Below are positions 29,402-40,115 of a DNA stretch of 48,593 nt, one piece after another (position 1 is the first letter of the stretch; the number at the start of each line of letters is the position of its first letter). The notes beneath the pieces were generated by a model. The model saw only the letters and a program-made list of their open reading frames with translations. It was not told the DNA's origin and made no database searches. A program made the translations under genes and the position numbers. Origin of the DNA: a virus; IMG/VR virus record IMGVR_UViG_3300035698_017518, positions 1 to 48,593 of that record; one strand, written 5' to 3'.

Positions 29402-32400
29402 ATGGCTGACGAAATTTTTAATATAGCGCTCGATACGCGCAAAGCGGAGAGGGATGCTGCCCGTTTGGACAACCAGATGCGCAAGCGTCTCTCCCGCCCG
29501 ATCTCCATAGGCATCGACTCTTCCGGGATAAACAAATTCCAGAGTCAACTCAGGGGTCAACCCCTCGGCAAAATCACCGGAGACCTGAGCGATTTCGACA
29601 AGTCTCTCGCCGCCTCTAACGCGCGGGTTATCGCTTTCGGAGCTAGTGCCGGAATATTTGTTGCTGTCAGAAAGGCATTCGGTGCTCTGGTCGGTGACAT
29701 GATAGAGGTCAACAAGGCACTTACAGATATCAAAGCCATCTCGGGCGGGACGAACGCAGAAATCAAACAACTGGGAGCCTCTCTTTTTGACACCGCCTCG
29801 TCAGCGGGACAAAGCTTTACCACAGCGGCGACAGCAGCGGCCGAGTTTTCGAGACAGGGACTACGTGCGAACGGAATTATAAAAGCTACCAGCGCGGCGC
29901 TGATCCTTCAAAGGATTTCTGGTCTGGAAGCGGCAGCTTCTGTAGAAGCCCTTACGGCGGGGGTTAATAGCTTTAGCAAAGAGGGTCTTTCCCACATAGA
30001 TATCGTCGATAGGATCGTGGCTTTGGATACGGCCTATGCAGTTTCCGCACGGGACCTTGCAGAAGGTCTCAAGCGTGTTGGTTCGACAGCACTTGACGCG
30101 AACGTTAGTTTCAACGAACTCGCTTCCGGTATCTCCGCTGTCCAGCAGCTAAGTGCCCGTGGTGGTGCGGTTATCGCTAACGGTTTTAAAACGATCTTCA
30201 CCAGACTACAAAGAAATAGCGTAGGGGAAATACTTGGAGAAATCGGTGTGGCCACAAGGGATTTGAGCGGTGATTTCCGTGGTGCCTTCCCTATCCTTCA
30301 GGATATGGCGCAAGCTTTCAAGGAACTGGGTTCAGCCCAGCGTGCTCAGATATCTGAGAGCGTGGCGGGTGTGTTCCAGATCAACACGTTAAAAACCCTT
30401 CTGAATGACCTGTCTAGCGAGCAGAGTATCTACTCGGAGGCGCTCAACAAAACAACCCTCGCCTCGGGCGGTGCGGAGCAAAGGATCAAAACGCTCAACA
30501 AGAGCTACGCGGACCAGATTCAGACTTTACAAAATGCTGTAAAAAGTTTAAGCGCCGGTTTCGGCGAAGATATTTTTGGCGGTCTCGTTTCGGGGGGTGC
30601 TCCAATCGCGACCGCCATAGCAAAAAGTTTTGACGACAAGGCGGAGTTCGACAATATATCCGAAGACATCACCGCCGCGATAGTAAAGGGTGTCGCGGGT
30701 GGTCTCGCCAATGTACTAGAGGGTCCGGCTATCGCAGCTATTGCCGTGACTTTAGTCAAATTGGGGAAACTGAGCGGTGGTGCTTTGATTGACGCCCTCA
30801 AGTCTATCAACGCGATAGGACAAAAATCTACAGAACTTAACTCTACCACGAGCAGGGGGAGAGCTTTAATAGAAAAGAATACCTTTCAAAGAAACAAAGA
30901 GTTCGGTATCGTACAAAAGATCGTCAATGCGGAAAATGCTGTCGGTGCCGCAGCAAGGAGAACCCTTGCGACAGAACAGCTAAAAATACGGTCCGCGCAG
31001 ACACTACTTTCCCTAAAGCAAAAAGAGGCAACGGCTTCTGCTAACGGCCTTGTCGCCCACAGAAAGCCACTGCCTCCACGCCCCGATTTCATAAGACAGC
31101 CTCTGGGCCCCAAGGAGCCGTCGCGTCTTCAAAAAACCAAAGGGGTCGCGTCCCGTTTTGCGGGGAGTACAAGGGGGGTAGCTGGTGCTAGTTTTGCGCT
31201 TCCACTCGCCATAGGGGGTATTACCAATAACATCAAAGACCGTGGTGAGGGTGCCGACTTTGCCGACAGCTTGGCTTCCGCAGCGGGAACTTTTGGTATC
31301 TTGGCTACTCTGGGACCTTTCGGTGTAGCTATCGGGGGTCTTATCGGTGGCGTCCAACTGCTTCACGCCTCAATCGACTTTGCAACCCAGTCATCCACGG
31401 AACTCGCCGAAGAAATCGAGAAATCTAGGGAGGAAGCTCAGGAACTAACTGCGGCGATATCATCGTTCACGGGCGCGGCCAACTCTCTTGAAGAACTCGT
31501 TGACAGCGGGACAGCTTCCGCCTCGGCGGTGACAAAAGCGACTCAGGATTATGTTGCCAAACTGGGTAACATAAAAGACAATAATCTCAGGGGGGAACTC
31601 GCATCCGCAAGCGGTCCTGATGAAAGGTCTGATATCCAAAGAAATTTCGAACGGTCTCAGGGACGCGACCAGAGTCTTCAAAACGTAGAACTTCTTCTCC
31701 TCAAATCAGCAGAAGACAACTCTGCTTCTATCTCCGGAGACTTCGGAAGTTTCGGAGAGACGCTGAGGCAGATATTGAGTTTTGGAGACTCGGAGACCCT
31801 CTACGGTCTGGAGTCTACCCTAGGGCAAAAAGGTCAAATTGACGCCAAGTCTTTGGGCGCTGCCGTAGATAGCGTAGTTTCCACTTTGGACATCTCCTCG
31901 TTCATACAACAGGACCCCTCTAACGCAAAAACTGTAGAGGAGCGGGACACTATCCAAAAACGGAACGAAGAAGCATCGGCAAACGTTCTGGGGCTCAGGG
32001 GGAACATAGACGATAGAACAAGTAAAGCCGACCTGTCAAAATTCAAGATAACCCGCGAACAACTAGATTCGATAGACCAGTTCAGCGAGTCTCTCGACTT
32101 ACAGCAGGGTAAGTTTGGCAAACTGACGGCCGAGGGTGCCCTCGCGGCTATCGAAACAGCTAATTTCGCAACATCTATACAGGGGATGAGGAAGGCGACG
32201 GCTCAGGCGTCTCGTAATTTTGCCGACTCTATAAAACTTTTCACCAACGAAAGAAAGAACCTTCTATTGGACAGCGGGCAAGAGGACAAAGACTCGCTCT
32301 CTGACAACAAAAATCGCGTCAGTATATTGTCCGCGCTCACGGGACAGACATCCCCGGACTTGAAGAAGCTCATCGCGATACAAGAGACTCAGGTTAACTT

Positions 32401-34876
32401 TTCGGCGTCTCTCCTCGATATCCAGTCCGAAGCTCTCAAGGAAGTAGAAAAGGCGGCCACAACGGCAAGCACACCTCAAGCAAAAAAGGCTATTTTAGAC
32501 ACTTTAACCGCCGTTAAAGAAGGGGACAAAAACATCGTCCAAGCTCTGGTTGATCTCAGGAAAGAACAGTCTCTGTCCCAAGAGGATGGTGTAATACAAG
32601 AGCTGCGGAACGTGGGAGAGTCCATGAGGAAAGCGCAGGAAGAGGCGGAGAGGACTCGCATCGCCGCACTAAACGAAGCTAGGAAAGATTACGAGACACA
32701 GATCAAAATCGAAGAGAACACACGCTTCCAAGGCAAGGCGGACGCATTCAATATAGATTCTTCCGAGTTCGCTAGGGCTCAGGAGGAGTTCTCCTCTGCA
32801 CTTTTCGAGTTCGCTCGCGGCGGCCTCCAAAAAACTATACGCGACAGAGAGAGAGAGTCCCCCCGCTCGTTCACCAAAAACGAAAGACTATCCTTTTCTC
32901 AGGGTCAGAGTGATCTTCGCAATGAGAAGGGTGACGAGGAAGGTTCGGCTAGGAGGTTGATTAACTCTGTCCAAAAACTCGTTTCCCTAGGGTTGTTCGA
33001 CGCGAAAGACAAAGGACAAAAAGACTCTATCCGAGAGGATATTGTAAACGCCCACCGCGTGATTTTCGAGAACCAGACAAGAGAGGGTGCTCTCGGCTCT
33101 ACAAAACAAAGCCTGAAAGAGGCTTCTGACGCGGGAGGGGGTTTTGACCCGACTAGAATTATAAACGCCAACACCAAGGATATCCTCAAAGAAGTCGAAT
33201 TTGGCGATATAAGCAAGGCCATCTCTCGCGTAGAATCCCTTCTCGCAAAGGGTTTGGGCAGCAATTCTTCTCCTATACTGAGGGATTTGATCGACGGGCT
33301 GAAGGGGGCTGAAAAAGACCTGTCCGAGGCTCGTGGAGTCGGCGAAACCGGTGCTGCCAGAATATTACCCGATTTTGATCCAGACACGAAACGCATCAGG
33401 AAAGGCATCGAGAGCATAGACGCTAAAATAAAAGACTTCACAGCGCAAAATCCGTCGCTTTTCATCGACACGAAGGGTGCTTCGGGGGATGTCCTAAACG
33501 CCGACCTCGGGGCTGTAAATGGGAAAATAGACGAAAATATTAAAAAATTAATAGCCGCGAGACAAGAACAGGGCGGTTTTGATTTATCTGAAATAAGCCC
33601 GTTCAACAAAGGGAGATCGGAGAGGGTCGCTTCTTTGGAGAAGGTTGATTTCAACACCGATGTAGTAAAGACAGAAAAACCTATAGCGGAGCGAGAATCC
33701 GAAGAGTCGAGTAGAGACTTTAGAGAAAGAAACTTAGGGCTTGGCTTCGGTGTCAAAAGGGAAATTTTAGAGGCGTATCTTGACGGGTTTGACAAAGACG
33801 AGATTATATCGCAGGTTTCGGAGGGGAAAACCCTTAGCCAGTCCGGGGTAAACACCGAAAACAACATAAAGACAGCAAAGGATATTTTCGAGAACTTGCA
33901 GGGACAGTTCGTGTCTCTCGATGATACCGACGAGAATGATATCGACGCGGTTCAATTCAGGGATGCGATAAGCAAATTCGACGAACTTACAAGAGTAATA
34001 AAACAACTCGAAGTTGACAGAATTAAACTAAGCGACGAGAAGGGTGCTATAACCGCTAAACTCAGGGAGGGGAGGCAAGCTTCTGTTTCCGGGAGTTCTG
34101 CTCGAATATCGGAAACCGTCACGTCCAGATTGGACGAAAGCTCCGTGAGACGTTCTGACGAACTTCCAAAACGCACAGCACAAAAAGATGTGCCGGAAGA
34201 AATACGCAGCTTTGAATCACAGTTTCTTGCCCCTCTGAGAAACGAACAGAAAGCTAGGAAAGAAGCTATACAGATCCAAAATTTAGAGAAATTTAGCACG
34301 CCCGCGAACCCAGTAGGGACAACCGGGAGGCTAAGTCTATTCGGCGGACAACAAAGCGAGGAGGAGAAATACAGAATCCGTAAAATCGGAGAACCTGATG
34401 CCACCCCTCCGCCCGCGTTCCAAAAGATCGTTCCGAAGCTGGTTATTATTAGTTCCAAACCGCGCAATACAGAAGGTCAGGGAATAGACTCGTCCAATGC
34501 TAAAATAGACGCCCTACAAAAGCGAAGAGCGCAACAGGAAAAGGACAAAGAAAGCCCTACCGACACAAAAGAACAGCCGTCCCGGGACAACAGGGAGATC
34601 GAACGTGCGTCCGAGTCTAACCTAGAGTCCTCCAAAGCTTTACTTGAGTCCTCTAACGCAATGGCAGAGGCATCGAAAACACTCGCCTCTTCTAACATAA
34701 AAGTGTCGCAGGATCTGAAAATCACTATCGAGAGTCTACCCGGAAAAGGTGGGAAGGACGGTAGTGATTTATTCGAAAGTGCTCTGTTCGTTTCTAAGCT
34801 CAAAGCTCTGGTGGAGGAGACGAGGAAAGAGGCGGAGACTAGAACGAACGGGGTTTCCATCGGGAAAATAGCTTAG
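29402..34876 (+). CDS. tail tape measure protein
   Basis: An 1824-residue protein, the longest gene. The first 350 residues show the tape-measure core (IAFGASAGIFVAVRKAFGAL, then LTDIKAISGGTNAEIKQLGA). A hydrophobic stretch at about 590-660 (FALPLAIGGITN, then LATLGPFGVAIGGLIGG) could insert into the host membrane during DNA entry. Residues after about 700 are helical, charged and Ser-rich coiled coil. By the rule of about 0.15 nm per residue, it predicts a tail near 270 nm. A strong Shine-Dalgarno precedes the ATG. It shares one base with the next GTG. Confidence 0.92.
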   Translation: MADEIFNIALDTRKAERDAARLDNQMRKRLSRPISIGIDSSGINKFQSQLRGQPLGKITGDLSDFDKSLAASNARVIAFGASAGIFVAVRKAFGALVGDMIEVNKALTDIKAISGGTNAEIKQLGASLFDTASSAGQSFTTAATAAAEFSRQGLRANGIIKATSAALILQRISGLEAAASVEALTAGVNSFSKEGLSHIDIVDRIVALDTAYAVSARDLAEGLKRVGSTALDANVSFNELASGISAVQQLSARGGAVIANGFKTIFTRLQRNSVGEILGEIGVATRDLSGDFRGAFPILQDMAQAFKELGSAQRAQISESVAGVFQINTLKTLLNDLSSEQSIYSEALNKTTLASGGAEQRIKTLNKSYADQIQTLQNAVKSLSAGFGEDIFGGLVSGGAPIATAIAKSFDDKAEFDNISEDITAAIVKGVAGGLANVLEGPAIAAIAVTLVKLGKLSGGALIDALKSINAIGQKSTELNSTTSRGRALIEKNTFQRNKEFGIVQKIVNAENAVGAAARRTLATEQLKIRSAQTLLSLKQKEATASANGLVAHRKPLPPRPDFIRQPLGPKEPSRLQKTKGVASRFAGSTRGVAGASFALPLAIGGITNNIKDRGEGADFADSLASAAGTFGILATLGPFGVAIGGLIGGVQLLHASIDFATQSSTELAEEIEKSREEAQELTAAISSFTGAANSLEELVDSGTASASAVTKATQDYVAKLGNIKDNNLRGELASASGPDERSDIQRNFERSQGRDQSLQNVELLLLKSAEDNSASISGDFGSFGETLRQILSFGDSETLYGLESTLGQKGQIDAKSLGAAVDSVVSTLDISSFIQQDPSNAKTVEERDTIQKRNEEASANVLGLRGNIDDRTSKADLSKFKITREQLDSIDQFSESLDLQQGKFGKLTAEGALAAIETANFATSIQGMRKATAQASRNFADSIKLFTNERKNLLLDSGQEDKDSLSDNKNRVSILSALTGQTSPDLKKLIAIQETQVNFSASLLDIQSEALKEVEKAATTASTPQAKKAILDTLTAVKEGDKNIVQALVDLRKEQSLSQEDGVIQELRNVGESMRKAQEEAERTRIAALNEARKDYETQIKIEENTRFQGKADAFNIDSSEFARAQEEFSSALFEFARGGLQKTIRDRERESPRSFTKNERLSFSQGQSDLRNEKGDEEGSARRLINSVQKLVSLGLFDAKDKGQKDSIREDIVNAHRVIFENQTREGALGSTKQSLKEASDAGGGFDPTRIINANTKDILKEVEFGDISKAISRVESLLAKGLGSNSSPILRDLIDGLKGAEKDLSEARGVGETGAARILPDFDPDTKRIRKGIESIDAKIKDFTAQNPSLFIDTKGASGDVLNADLGAVNGKIDENIKKLIAARQEQGGFDLSEISPFNKGRSERVASLEKVDFNTDVVKTEKPIAERESEESSRDFRERNLGLGFGVKREILEAYLDGFDKDEIISQVSEGKTLSQSGVNTENNIKTAKDIFENLQGQFVSLDDTDENDIDAVQFRDAISKFDELTRVIKQLEVDRIKLSDEKGAITAKLREGRQASVSGSSARISETVTSRLDESSVRRSDELPKRTAQKDVPEEIRSFESQFLAPLRNEQKARKEAIQIQNLEKFSTPANPVGTTGRLSLFGGQQSEEEKYRIRKIGEPDATPPPAFQKIVPKLVIISSKPRNTEGQGIDSSNAKIDALQKRRAQQEKDKESPTDTKEQPSRDNREIERASESNLESSKALLESSNAMAEASKTLASSNIKVSQDLKITIESLPGKGGKDGSDLFESALFVSKLKALVEETRKEAETRTNGVSIGKIA

Positions 34877-36570
34877 TGAACATAGAATGCGCAGAATTAC
34901 TTTCTTACGGCAATGTCTACCAATACCTCGGTGGGCAGACCGGGCTTTTCCGCGTAGTCCGTAGTTTTGTTATCTCGGGTTTCGTCGAATCTAGCACTTT
35001 TGAGGACCCCGCTTCTATCTGGACAAGCTCCGGAGACGTAGTGGCGTCTGCTTATGACTGGTCCGACTTTACCGTCAACGGCATTCTCGTTGCGAACGCC
35101 CGCCTCGTTTCCGTAGATTTCGAGTCCGGTCAAGACATTTCTATCAAAAGGTATAGGATGACCATCGAGTCGGCGCGCGATATCGATGTTTCTTACCTTT
35201 CTACCCCGGAGGGCAATTCCCAGTTCGCGTCCGTGTCGTCTTCGGACTGGGGTTACATAGAAAGCATCTCGGAGACGTTCGAGTTTTCGAGCGAAGGCAA
35301 AACACCATCCGGCGACGGCCGCAACTCGTCTTCGAGGGGTTTACAGCTACAGCTCTCCAACGAGAGCGGCGAACAAGCAATAGTTTTGGCGAAGTCTTTG
35401 ATGACGACCCTTTTTATAGAGGACGACTTTTCCATACAGTTCATTAATACGAGCTACCCCACTTTTTACGAGACTGCCAGAAGGGACTTTTCCGAGACCT
35501 ATGACCTGCAAAACTTCTCGTTTTCTATAGCGGAGAACTTTATTTTTTCAAGCCAGACGGCAGAATACGACTGGGACCACTCCGTAGAAACTGTTATAGA
35601 AAAGAACGGTCTCGCGAACGTGAAATCTTCCGGGCAGTTGACGATGCTGAGTTCGACCCCGGCGGTGACACTCTCTGATGTATACATTTCTTTGTCATCT
35701 GAAATCTACGACCTTGCGGACGGTTCTTACACGGACATAGCCGGGGGGCTGGGGACCGATACGGCGACATGCACGCTAAAATCGACGCCGGTATCCGAAA
35801 CTATCGGTATCAATAAATCTACCCATACGCTCGACTACAGCAAAACTTTTACAAATGACCCTTCTATAAACGCCGGTTATATTTGGAGATATTCCCACGC
35901 GGGTTCGGGAGAGAACAGGTATTACAACATATCAGAGTCTGGCAATATATCTTCTTATGTTTTGGCTGGCGATGACTCGGATGACCTGTTCGGCGGTGTC
36001 CTGTCTTTTTATAGAGCGTCCGTCCTACCCGGCGTGGCTGCGAGGGTTTTGACCTTTTATCAAGACTACATCTCTCTGGTCTTCAACAAAGAGGCGGAAG
36101 CGGCTATCTCCGAGACACTTTCGGAAGAAAACTACGAAGAGACGGGGGGCTCCATATCCTATAACTTCTCATATACAGACGACCCTTCTTGGGTAAAGCC
36201 GGTAGATTCTGCAAATTTTTCGAGTATCGCGGTATCTGTTGAGAACAGTTCCCCTGTCCATATGGTTACTCTATTCGACGCCCCCAGCGCCCCCGGCAAC
36301 ACACAGATAAGACAAAATGAGAGACAGTCAACAATGGGGTCTTTCCAATACACCGTCACCGTCACGGGTTCTCGCGGGGGGATTTTGATAGGGGATTACT
36401 ACAGGGAGGCTTTGGAACACTCTGTGGACAAGCACTCCCCTTATTCGAGTGACTACATACAGTCAGAAACTTATTCTTTTCAGCCCCAGCAAAACTCTTT
36501 CTCTATGACGACGGTTCACAAATACAGCCGTTACAGGGGGTCGTCCAACACAACGTTTAGAATAGACTGA
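34876..36570 (+). CDS. tail-tip structural protein
   Basis: Begins at GTG 34876, which overlaps the tape-measure stop. The 564-residue product is beta-rich, Ser/Tyr-rich and acidic. Segments such as YIESISETFEFSSEGKTPSG and repeated SISYNFSYTDD-like strands suggest several jelly-roll or immunoglobulin-like domains. It is the first gene after the tape measure, where distal-tail proteins lie. Its general composition resembles gene 36570-38354, so the two may be paralogs. No enzymatic motif was seen. Confidence 0.55.
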   Translation: MNIECAELLSYGNVYQYLGGQTGLFRVVRSFVISGFVESSTFEDPASIWTSSGDVVASAYDWSDFTVNGILVANARLVSVDFESGQDISIKRYRMTIESARDIDVSYLSTPEGNSQFASVSSSDWGYIESISETFEFSSEGKTPSGDGRNSSSRGLQLQLSNESGEQAIVLAKSLMTTLFIEDDFSIQFINTSYPTFYETARRDFSETYDLQNFSFSIAENFIFSSQTAEYDWDHSVETVIEKNGLANVKSSGQLTMLSSTPAVTLSDVYISLSSEIYDLADGSYTDIAGGLGTDTATCTLKSTPVSETIGINKSTHTLDYSKTFTNDPSINAGYIWRYSHAGSGENRYYNISESGNISSYVLAGDDSDDLFGGVLSFYRASVLPGVAARVLTFYQDYISLVFNKEAEAAISETLSEENYEETGGSISYNFSYTDDPSWVKPVDSANFSSIAVSVENSSPVHMVTLFDAPSAPGNTQIRQNERQSTMGSFQYTVTVTGSRGGILIGDYYREALEHSVDKHSPYSSDYIQSETYSFQPQQNSFSMTTVHKYSRYRGSSNTTFRID

Positions 36571-38354
36571 TGGTAGAGATTCGTTATGGAGGAGTAAACC
36601 CGTTCAAAGATTTGGCTCCTGCACCGCTGGTGGGGAGAACGAATACTGCTGTACGGGCGGGTAACAGGTGGAACCAGCTAGAACAGATTACTCTGAACGG
36701 AGAGATCACGGGAGACTGTGACGGGTTTTCCTCCCTTTTCAGCAAGACACAACAGCTAGAGTCTAACTTCGCATCGGGCTTTCAAACTCTTCAGATCTAT
36801 GACGTGTCCGCGTCCTCAGAGATTTACGGCGCTCCGTATTCTGTGATAAGGTCGATAAATTACAGCGACAGCACCTACCATGGAAACGTTCCGTTTTCTG
36901 TCGTTCTCGACTCTTACCCAGCGGGTCTTAACTCAGGGACTTTTGGTGTTCTCGACCCTGTCAGAAATATAAGCTTTAAAAAAATAGGAGACAACAGGGT
37001 CGAGATAACAAACTCCGTTTCTGCCAAGGGCTTTAACACGGACAGCTCTTCCGGTGACGCTTTGTCTAACGCAATCTCGTTCGTGTCCAGCTACAGCGGG
37101 TGGTCGAACCAAGTCATACCGCTGGGTATCGCCACCCCTTCTGGGGAACATATCATCCTCAAAAGCGTTTCCGAATCTATAGATAGGAACTCCGCCTCTT
37201 ACGGTATTGTAGAACAGTATATCTATGACCCTTCCGGAATCGCCCCGACGGGGGTTTTGTCCTATTCTATCGACATTGGCGACAGCGCACCATATAAATC
37301 CGTCACTGTCCAAGGGAATATAGATGGTGGCCTATATTATTCTGGGAAAGCACTCAGGGACTCCTACAATTCCATTGACTTGAGGGCTCTGGCGCAGAGT
37401 GCCTACTCCGACCACTACCCCGGACAGCTATCGTCACAGCCCGATTCCCTTTCTATATCGGAGGGGGGGCGGGGAAATATCTTATCGTTTTCTTGTCTTT
37501 TCAGTGACTCCCCGACAGGCAACCCCTATGTCGTAGAAAAGTTTTCCGTGACGAAGGACAACGGGAAGGGCGTTTCGTGCTTGAACTACACGGCCGATTT
37601 TATTTCGAGGGGTTCTGTTTGCAGCGGGTCTTGGAACTCCCTTTCCGGGTATTACTCAAGCTACGACTTCTATTCTCAGGCGACGGGAAAATGGGATTAT
37701 TACAGCGGTGACGGAACCCTTGTCCAAGAGCCAAAAAACGTTTCTGTTTCCGAAAACCGTTCAGAAGGGGTTATCAGCACCTCGTATACTTTTTGTAATG
37801 AGTCCGGGAGCATGTTCGGGGATTGCTTAAAAAATATCGAATATTCGTTGGGCTTCGACAGACCCCTAACTATATACAAAGAGTTCCCTTTGCTCGCCGG
37901 GAATGGTAGTGTTGACGTCCAGAGTCTACAAACAAAAAAAAGAGGTTCATTCTCGGTCAATGGCAGTGCGAATATCAGATCCGGGTGTTCCGAAGCATAT
38001 GCTGTAGCCGAAGTAAGCCAGCACATGAACCAGCTAAACGCCACCTACAACGGCAGCGCTAACTACATGGTCTCCCAGAGTCTAGTCACGGGGGATAATG
38101 GTTCCGTGTCCTTTAGCGCGACATGGTCTTCCGCTAGGGACTTCTATTTCCCACAATCTGTCCCTATCGAGATTCCCGTCGAGACAAGCGGGAACGGGTG
38201 GATCGTCGCAGGGGGTCTTCTTTTACCGAACGGGGAAGAAATAGAACAAGGAATGTGGGGATACGACGCTAACGGGAACATCTATTTAAGTGATTCTAGC
38301 CAGTCGGACGAGGATTGGACCTACGACAGCGTAAATGTTTTCCCCAGCAGCTAA
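36570..38354 (+). CDS. tail-tip structural protein, possible paralog of the previous gene
   Basis: A 594-residue protein starting MVEIRYGGVNPFKDLAPAPL. An early segment (WNQLEQITLNGEITGDCDGF, then FQTLQIYDVSASSEIYGAPY) is reminiscent of distal-tail or minor tail proteins. The rest is beta-rich with many Tyr, Ser and Gly. One shared base with the previous stop indicates coupling. It is followed by a 36-nt gap that holds a GTGTAA motif. Confidence 0.55.
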   Translation: MVEIRYGGVNPFKDLAPAPLVGRTNTAVRAGNRWNQLEQITLNGEITGDCDGFSSLFSKTQQLESNFASGFQTLQIYDVSASSEIYGAPYSVIRSINYSDSTYHGNVPFSVVLDSYPAGLNSGTFGVLDPVRNISFKKIGDNRVEITNSVSAKGFNTDSSSGDALSNAISFVSSYSGWSNQVIPLGIATPSGEHIILKSVSESIDRNSASYGIVEQYIYDPSGIAPTGVLSYSIDIGDSAPYKSVTVQGNIDGGLYYSGKALRDSYNSIDLRALAQSAYSDHYPGQLSSQPDSLSISEGGRGNILSFSCLFSDSPTGNPYVVEKFSVTKDNGKGVSCLNYTADFISRGSVCSGSWNSLSGYYSSYDFYSQATGKWDYYSGDGTLVQEPKNVSVSENRSEGVISTSYTFCNESGSMFGDCLKNIEYSLGFDRPLTIYKEFPLLAGNGSVDVQSLQTKKRGSFSVNGSANIRSGCSEAYAVAEVSQHMNQLNATYNGSANYMVSQSLVTGDNGSVSFSATWSSARDFYFPQSVPIEIPVETSGNGWIVAGGLLLPNGEEIEQGMWGYDANGNIYLSDSSQSDEDWTYDSVNVFPSS

Positions 38355-38359
38355 CGGCG

Positions 38360-38365
38360 GTGTAA
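38360..38365 (+). promoter_or_regulatory. GTGTAA motif
   Basis: CGGTGTAAGAAATAAAG in the 36-nt gap before gene 38391. Downstream are two AGGTAAAA repeats that may serve ribosome binding. Confidence 0.4.
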
Positions 38366-38390
38366 GAAATAAAGAAGGTAAAAGGTAAAA

Positions 38391-40112
38391 ATGTCGGCGT
38401 TCCGTGATTTATATACAGATCTGGGGTATTTCTCAGGGTCTATTGATTTCTTGTATGAGTTTACCTCCTACACGGGTGTCAGCAGCGTCTCAGGAGCCTC
38501 TGGGGACATTTGGGTGAACGACGAGTCCTACTACAGCAACAGGGACGGGAGACCCCTAGGAGGGGGTATACAGGGCAGTGGTGACGGGTATTACAACTTT
38601 CAAAACAACCGGCTGTTCGTCTCTAACCTGACCCACGAGAACAAGAACCACAACTTCTCCAATACTATAATCTTCGACACGGAGAGGGTGGGGTATGACC
38701 GTTCTGTCTTTTTCCAAGAAACTTGGGCGGGTGGTCTGAGATATACCTTCGGGTTTACGGATAACTATAGAGTTTTCGTCCATTATGAAAACGGCATTGG
38801 CAATTCTAACTACCATGTATTTCAGGACGTGCAGATCCCCAACAGGGCGATATTCTCTATCGACAAAACAGAATCGTCGATCCGGGTTAACTACTGTGAC
38901 CCTTGGTCCCAGAAGCTTTATTCAGAAGACTATTACGTCCCGGGGGGAAGACCTGAGGGGGACTTCAAGTCGCCGAGACTCGTATTAGGAGGACCGGGAG
39001 CCAGCTCTTATCTTACAGAGAATTCAATAAATTCTTTCAGCGGCCTTTTCCATAAAGTTGTCGGTTTCAACACACTTTTGGACATTTCCCAGACAGAGTC
39101 CTTGTTGAAAGGGTTCCTACCCGTATCTTCCCCTGCCGTGTCCGGGTATCAAATCTCCGGTTCTGGAGTAGACCTGAACTACATAGGTAACACCGGCTCG
39201 CTCTCGTCCCGTTCGGGCAACCCGATATCTCTCATGTCCGTTGTTTCGGACGCTTTCCTCCTCGGGGCGGTGAGCGGGAACTATACGGGATATATAACGG
39301 GTTACAGGCCAGCGTCGGGAGACTATATTTACGGCTATTCTCTTGTAAATGGTGCCTCCACGCTTGCGGGGACAGGGTCTTTTGCCTCTTCGTATGTCTC
39401 TTCGGAAAACTCTTCCGTCTGGGGTTACTATGACGGGACAAATGCGGCATATTACAATTATACGATGTCTATAACAGACACGGGCGTCCAGCCCGGTCCG
39501 TACTCTTTGTTCGCATCTGTCAGCGAGGGGTGGGAATCTATAGTGACATCTTCCACACAGTTCGGGGAGTCCTCTGGGACATATACAATGGACGGGGTGT
39601 CTATTATTTCTCCGAGCGGGACACCGGTTTCCTATTCGTTGGAAAGGGTTACCGGCCAAGGGGGCGAAACGATATTGCCATCCGGGTATGGGATATCGGC
39701 AGTTTTGGACAAATCTAACGGTAAATTTTGGACCGATCAGGGTAACTTCCTAACACCTTTCGTCAATGGTGTGGAGTTCGGCGGGGGTATAGTCGCCGAC
39801 AGCCTCGGGCATATAACGACCGACGGGTCCACTTACGAACTTACTGACAAATGTATTTTCGACACGGGCAGCGGTTACGCGGCAGACGAGGATGGCATCG
39901 CCGATTATTTTATCGAATACCCACATTTCCCGCGTAACTATGCCGTTTTCGACAATGGGACAACGAGGGAGAGGATCTCCCCCAGATCTTCCGGCTACGT
40001 GTCAACGGCGAGTGGCGATCTGATACACGGGACTGGTGTGGACGGATTTACCGTATACGGTGAATCCTTCGTTTACAACAATGACACGGACAACCTTTTT
40101 TGGACAATTTAA
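38391..40112 (+). CDS. tail fibre-like protein with LamG-like N-terminus
   Basis: A 573-residue protein. Residues 1-230 have the layout of a concanavalin/LamG-like lectin domain (DFLYEFTSYTGV, then RVFVHYENGIGNSNYHVFQD, then FSGLFHKVVGFNTLLD). From about 240 on it is Gly/Ser/Tyr-rich with YITGYRP- and YIYGYS-type repeats similar to those in gene 42452-44062. Such proteins usually bind host surface sugars. No chaperone or peptidase domain was seen at its end. Confidence 0.6.
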   Translation: MSAFRDLYTDLGYFSGSIDFLYEFTSYTGVSSVSGASGDIWVNDESYYSNRDGRPLGGGIQGSGDGYYNFQNNRLFVSNLTHENKNHNFSNTIIFDTERVGYDRSVFFQETWAGGLRYTFGFTDNYRVFVHYENGIGNSNYHVFQDVQIPNRAIFSIDKTESSIRVNYCDPWSQKLYSEDYYVPGGRPEGDFKSPRLVLGGPGASSYLTENSINSFSGLFHKVVGFNTLLDISQTESLLKGFLPVSSPAVSGYQISGSGVDLNYIGNTGSLSSRSGNPISLMSVVSDAFLLGAVSGNYTGYITGYRPASGDYIYGYSLVNGASTLAGTGSFASSYVSSENSSVWGYYDGTNAAYYNYTMSITDTGVQPGPYSLFASVSEGWESIVTSSTQFGESSGTYTMDGVSIISPSGTPVSYSLERVTGQGGETILPSGYGISAVLDKSNGKFWTDQGNFLTPFVNGVEFGGGIVADSLGHITTDGSTYELTDKCIFDTGSGYAADEDGIADYFIEYPHFPRNYAVFDNGTTRERISPRSSGYVSTASGDLIHGTGVDGFTVYGESFVYNNDTDNLFWTI

Positions 40113-40115
40113 AGT

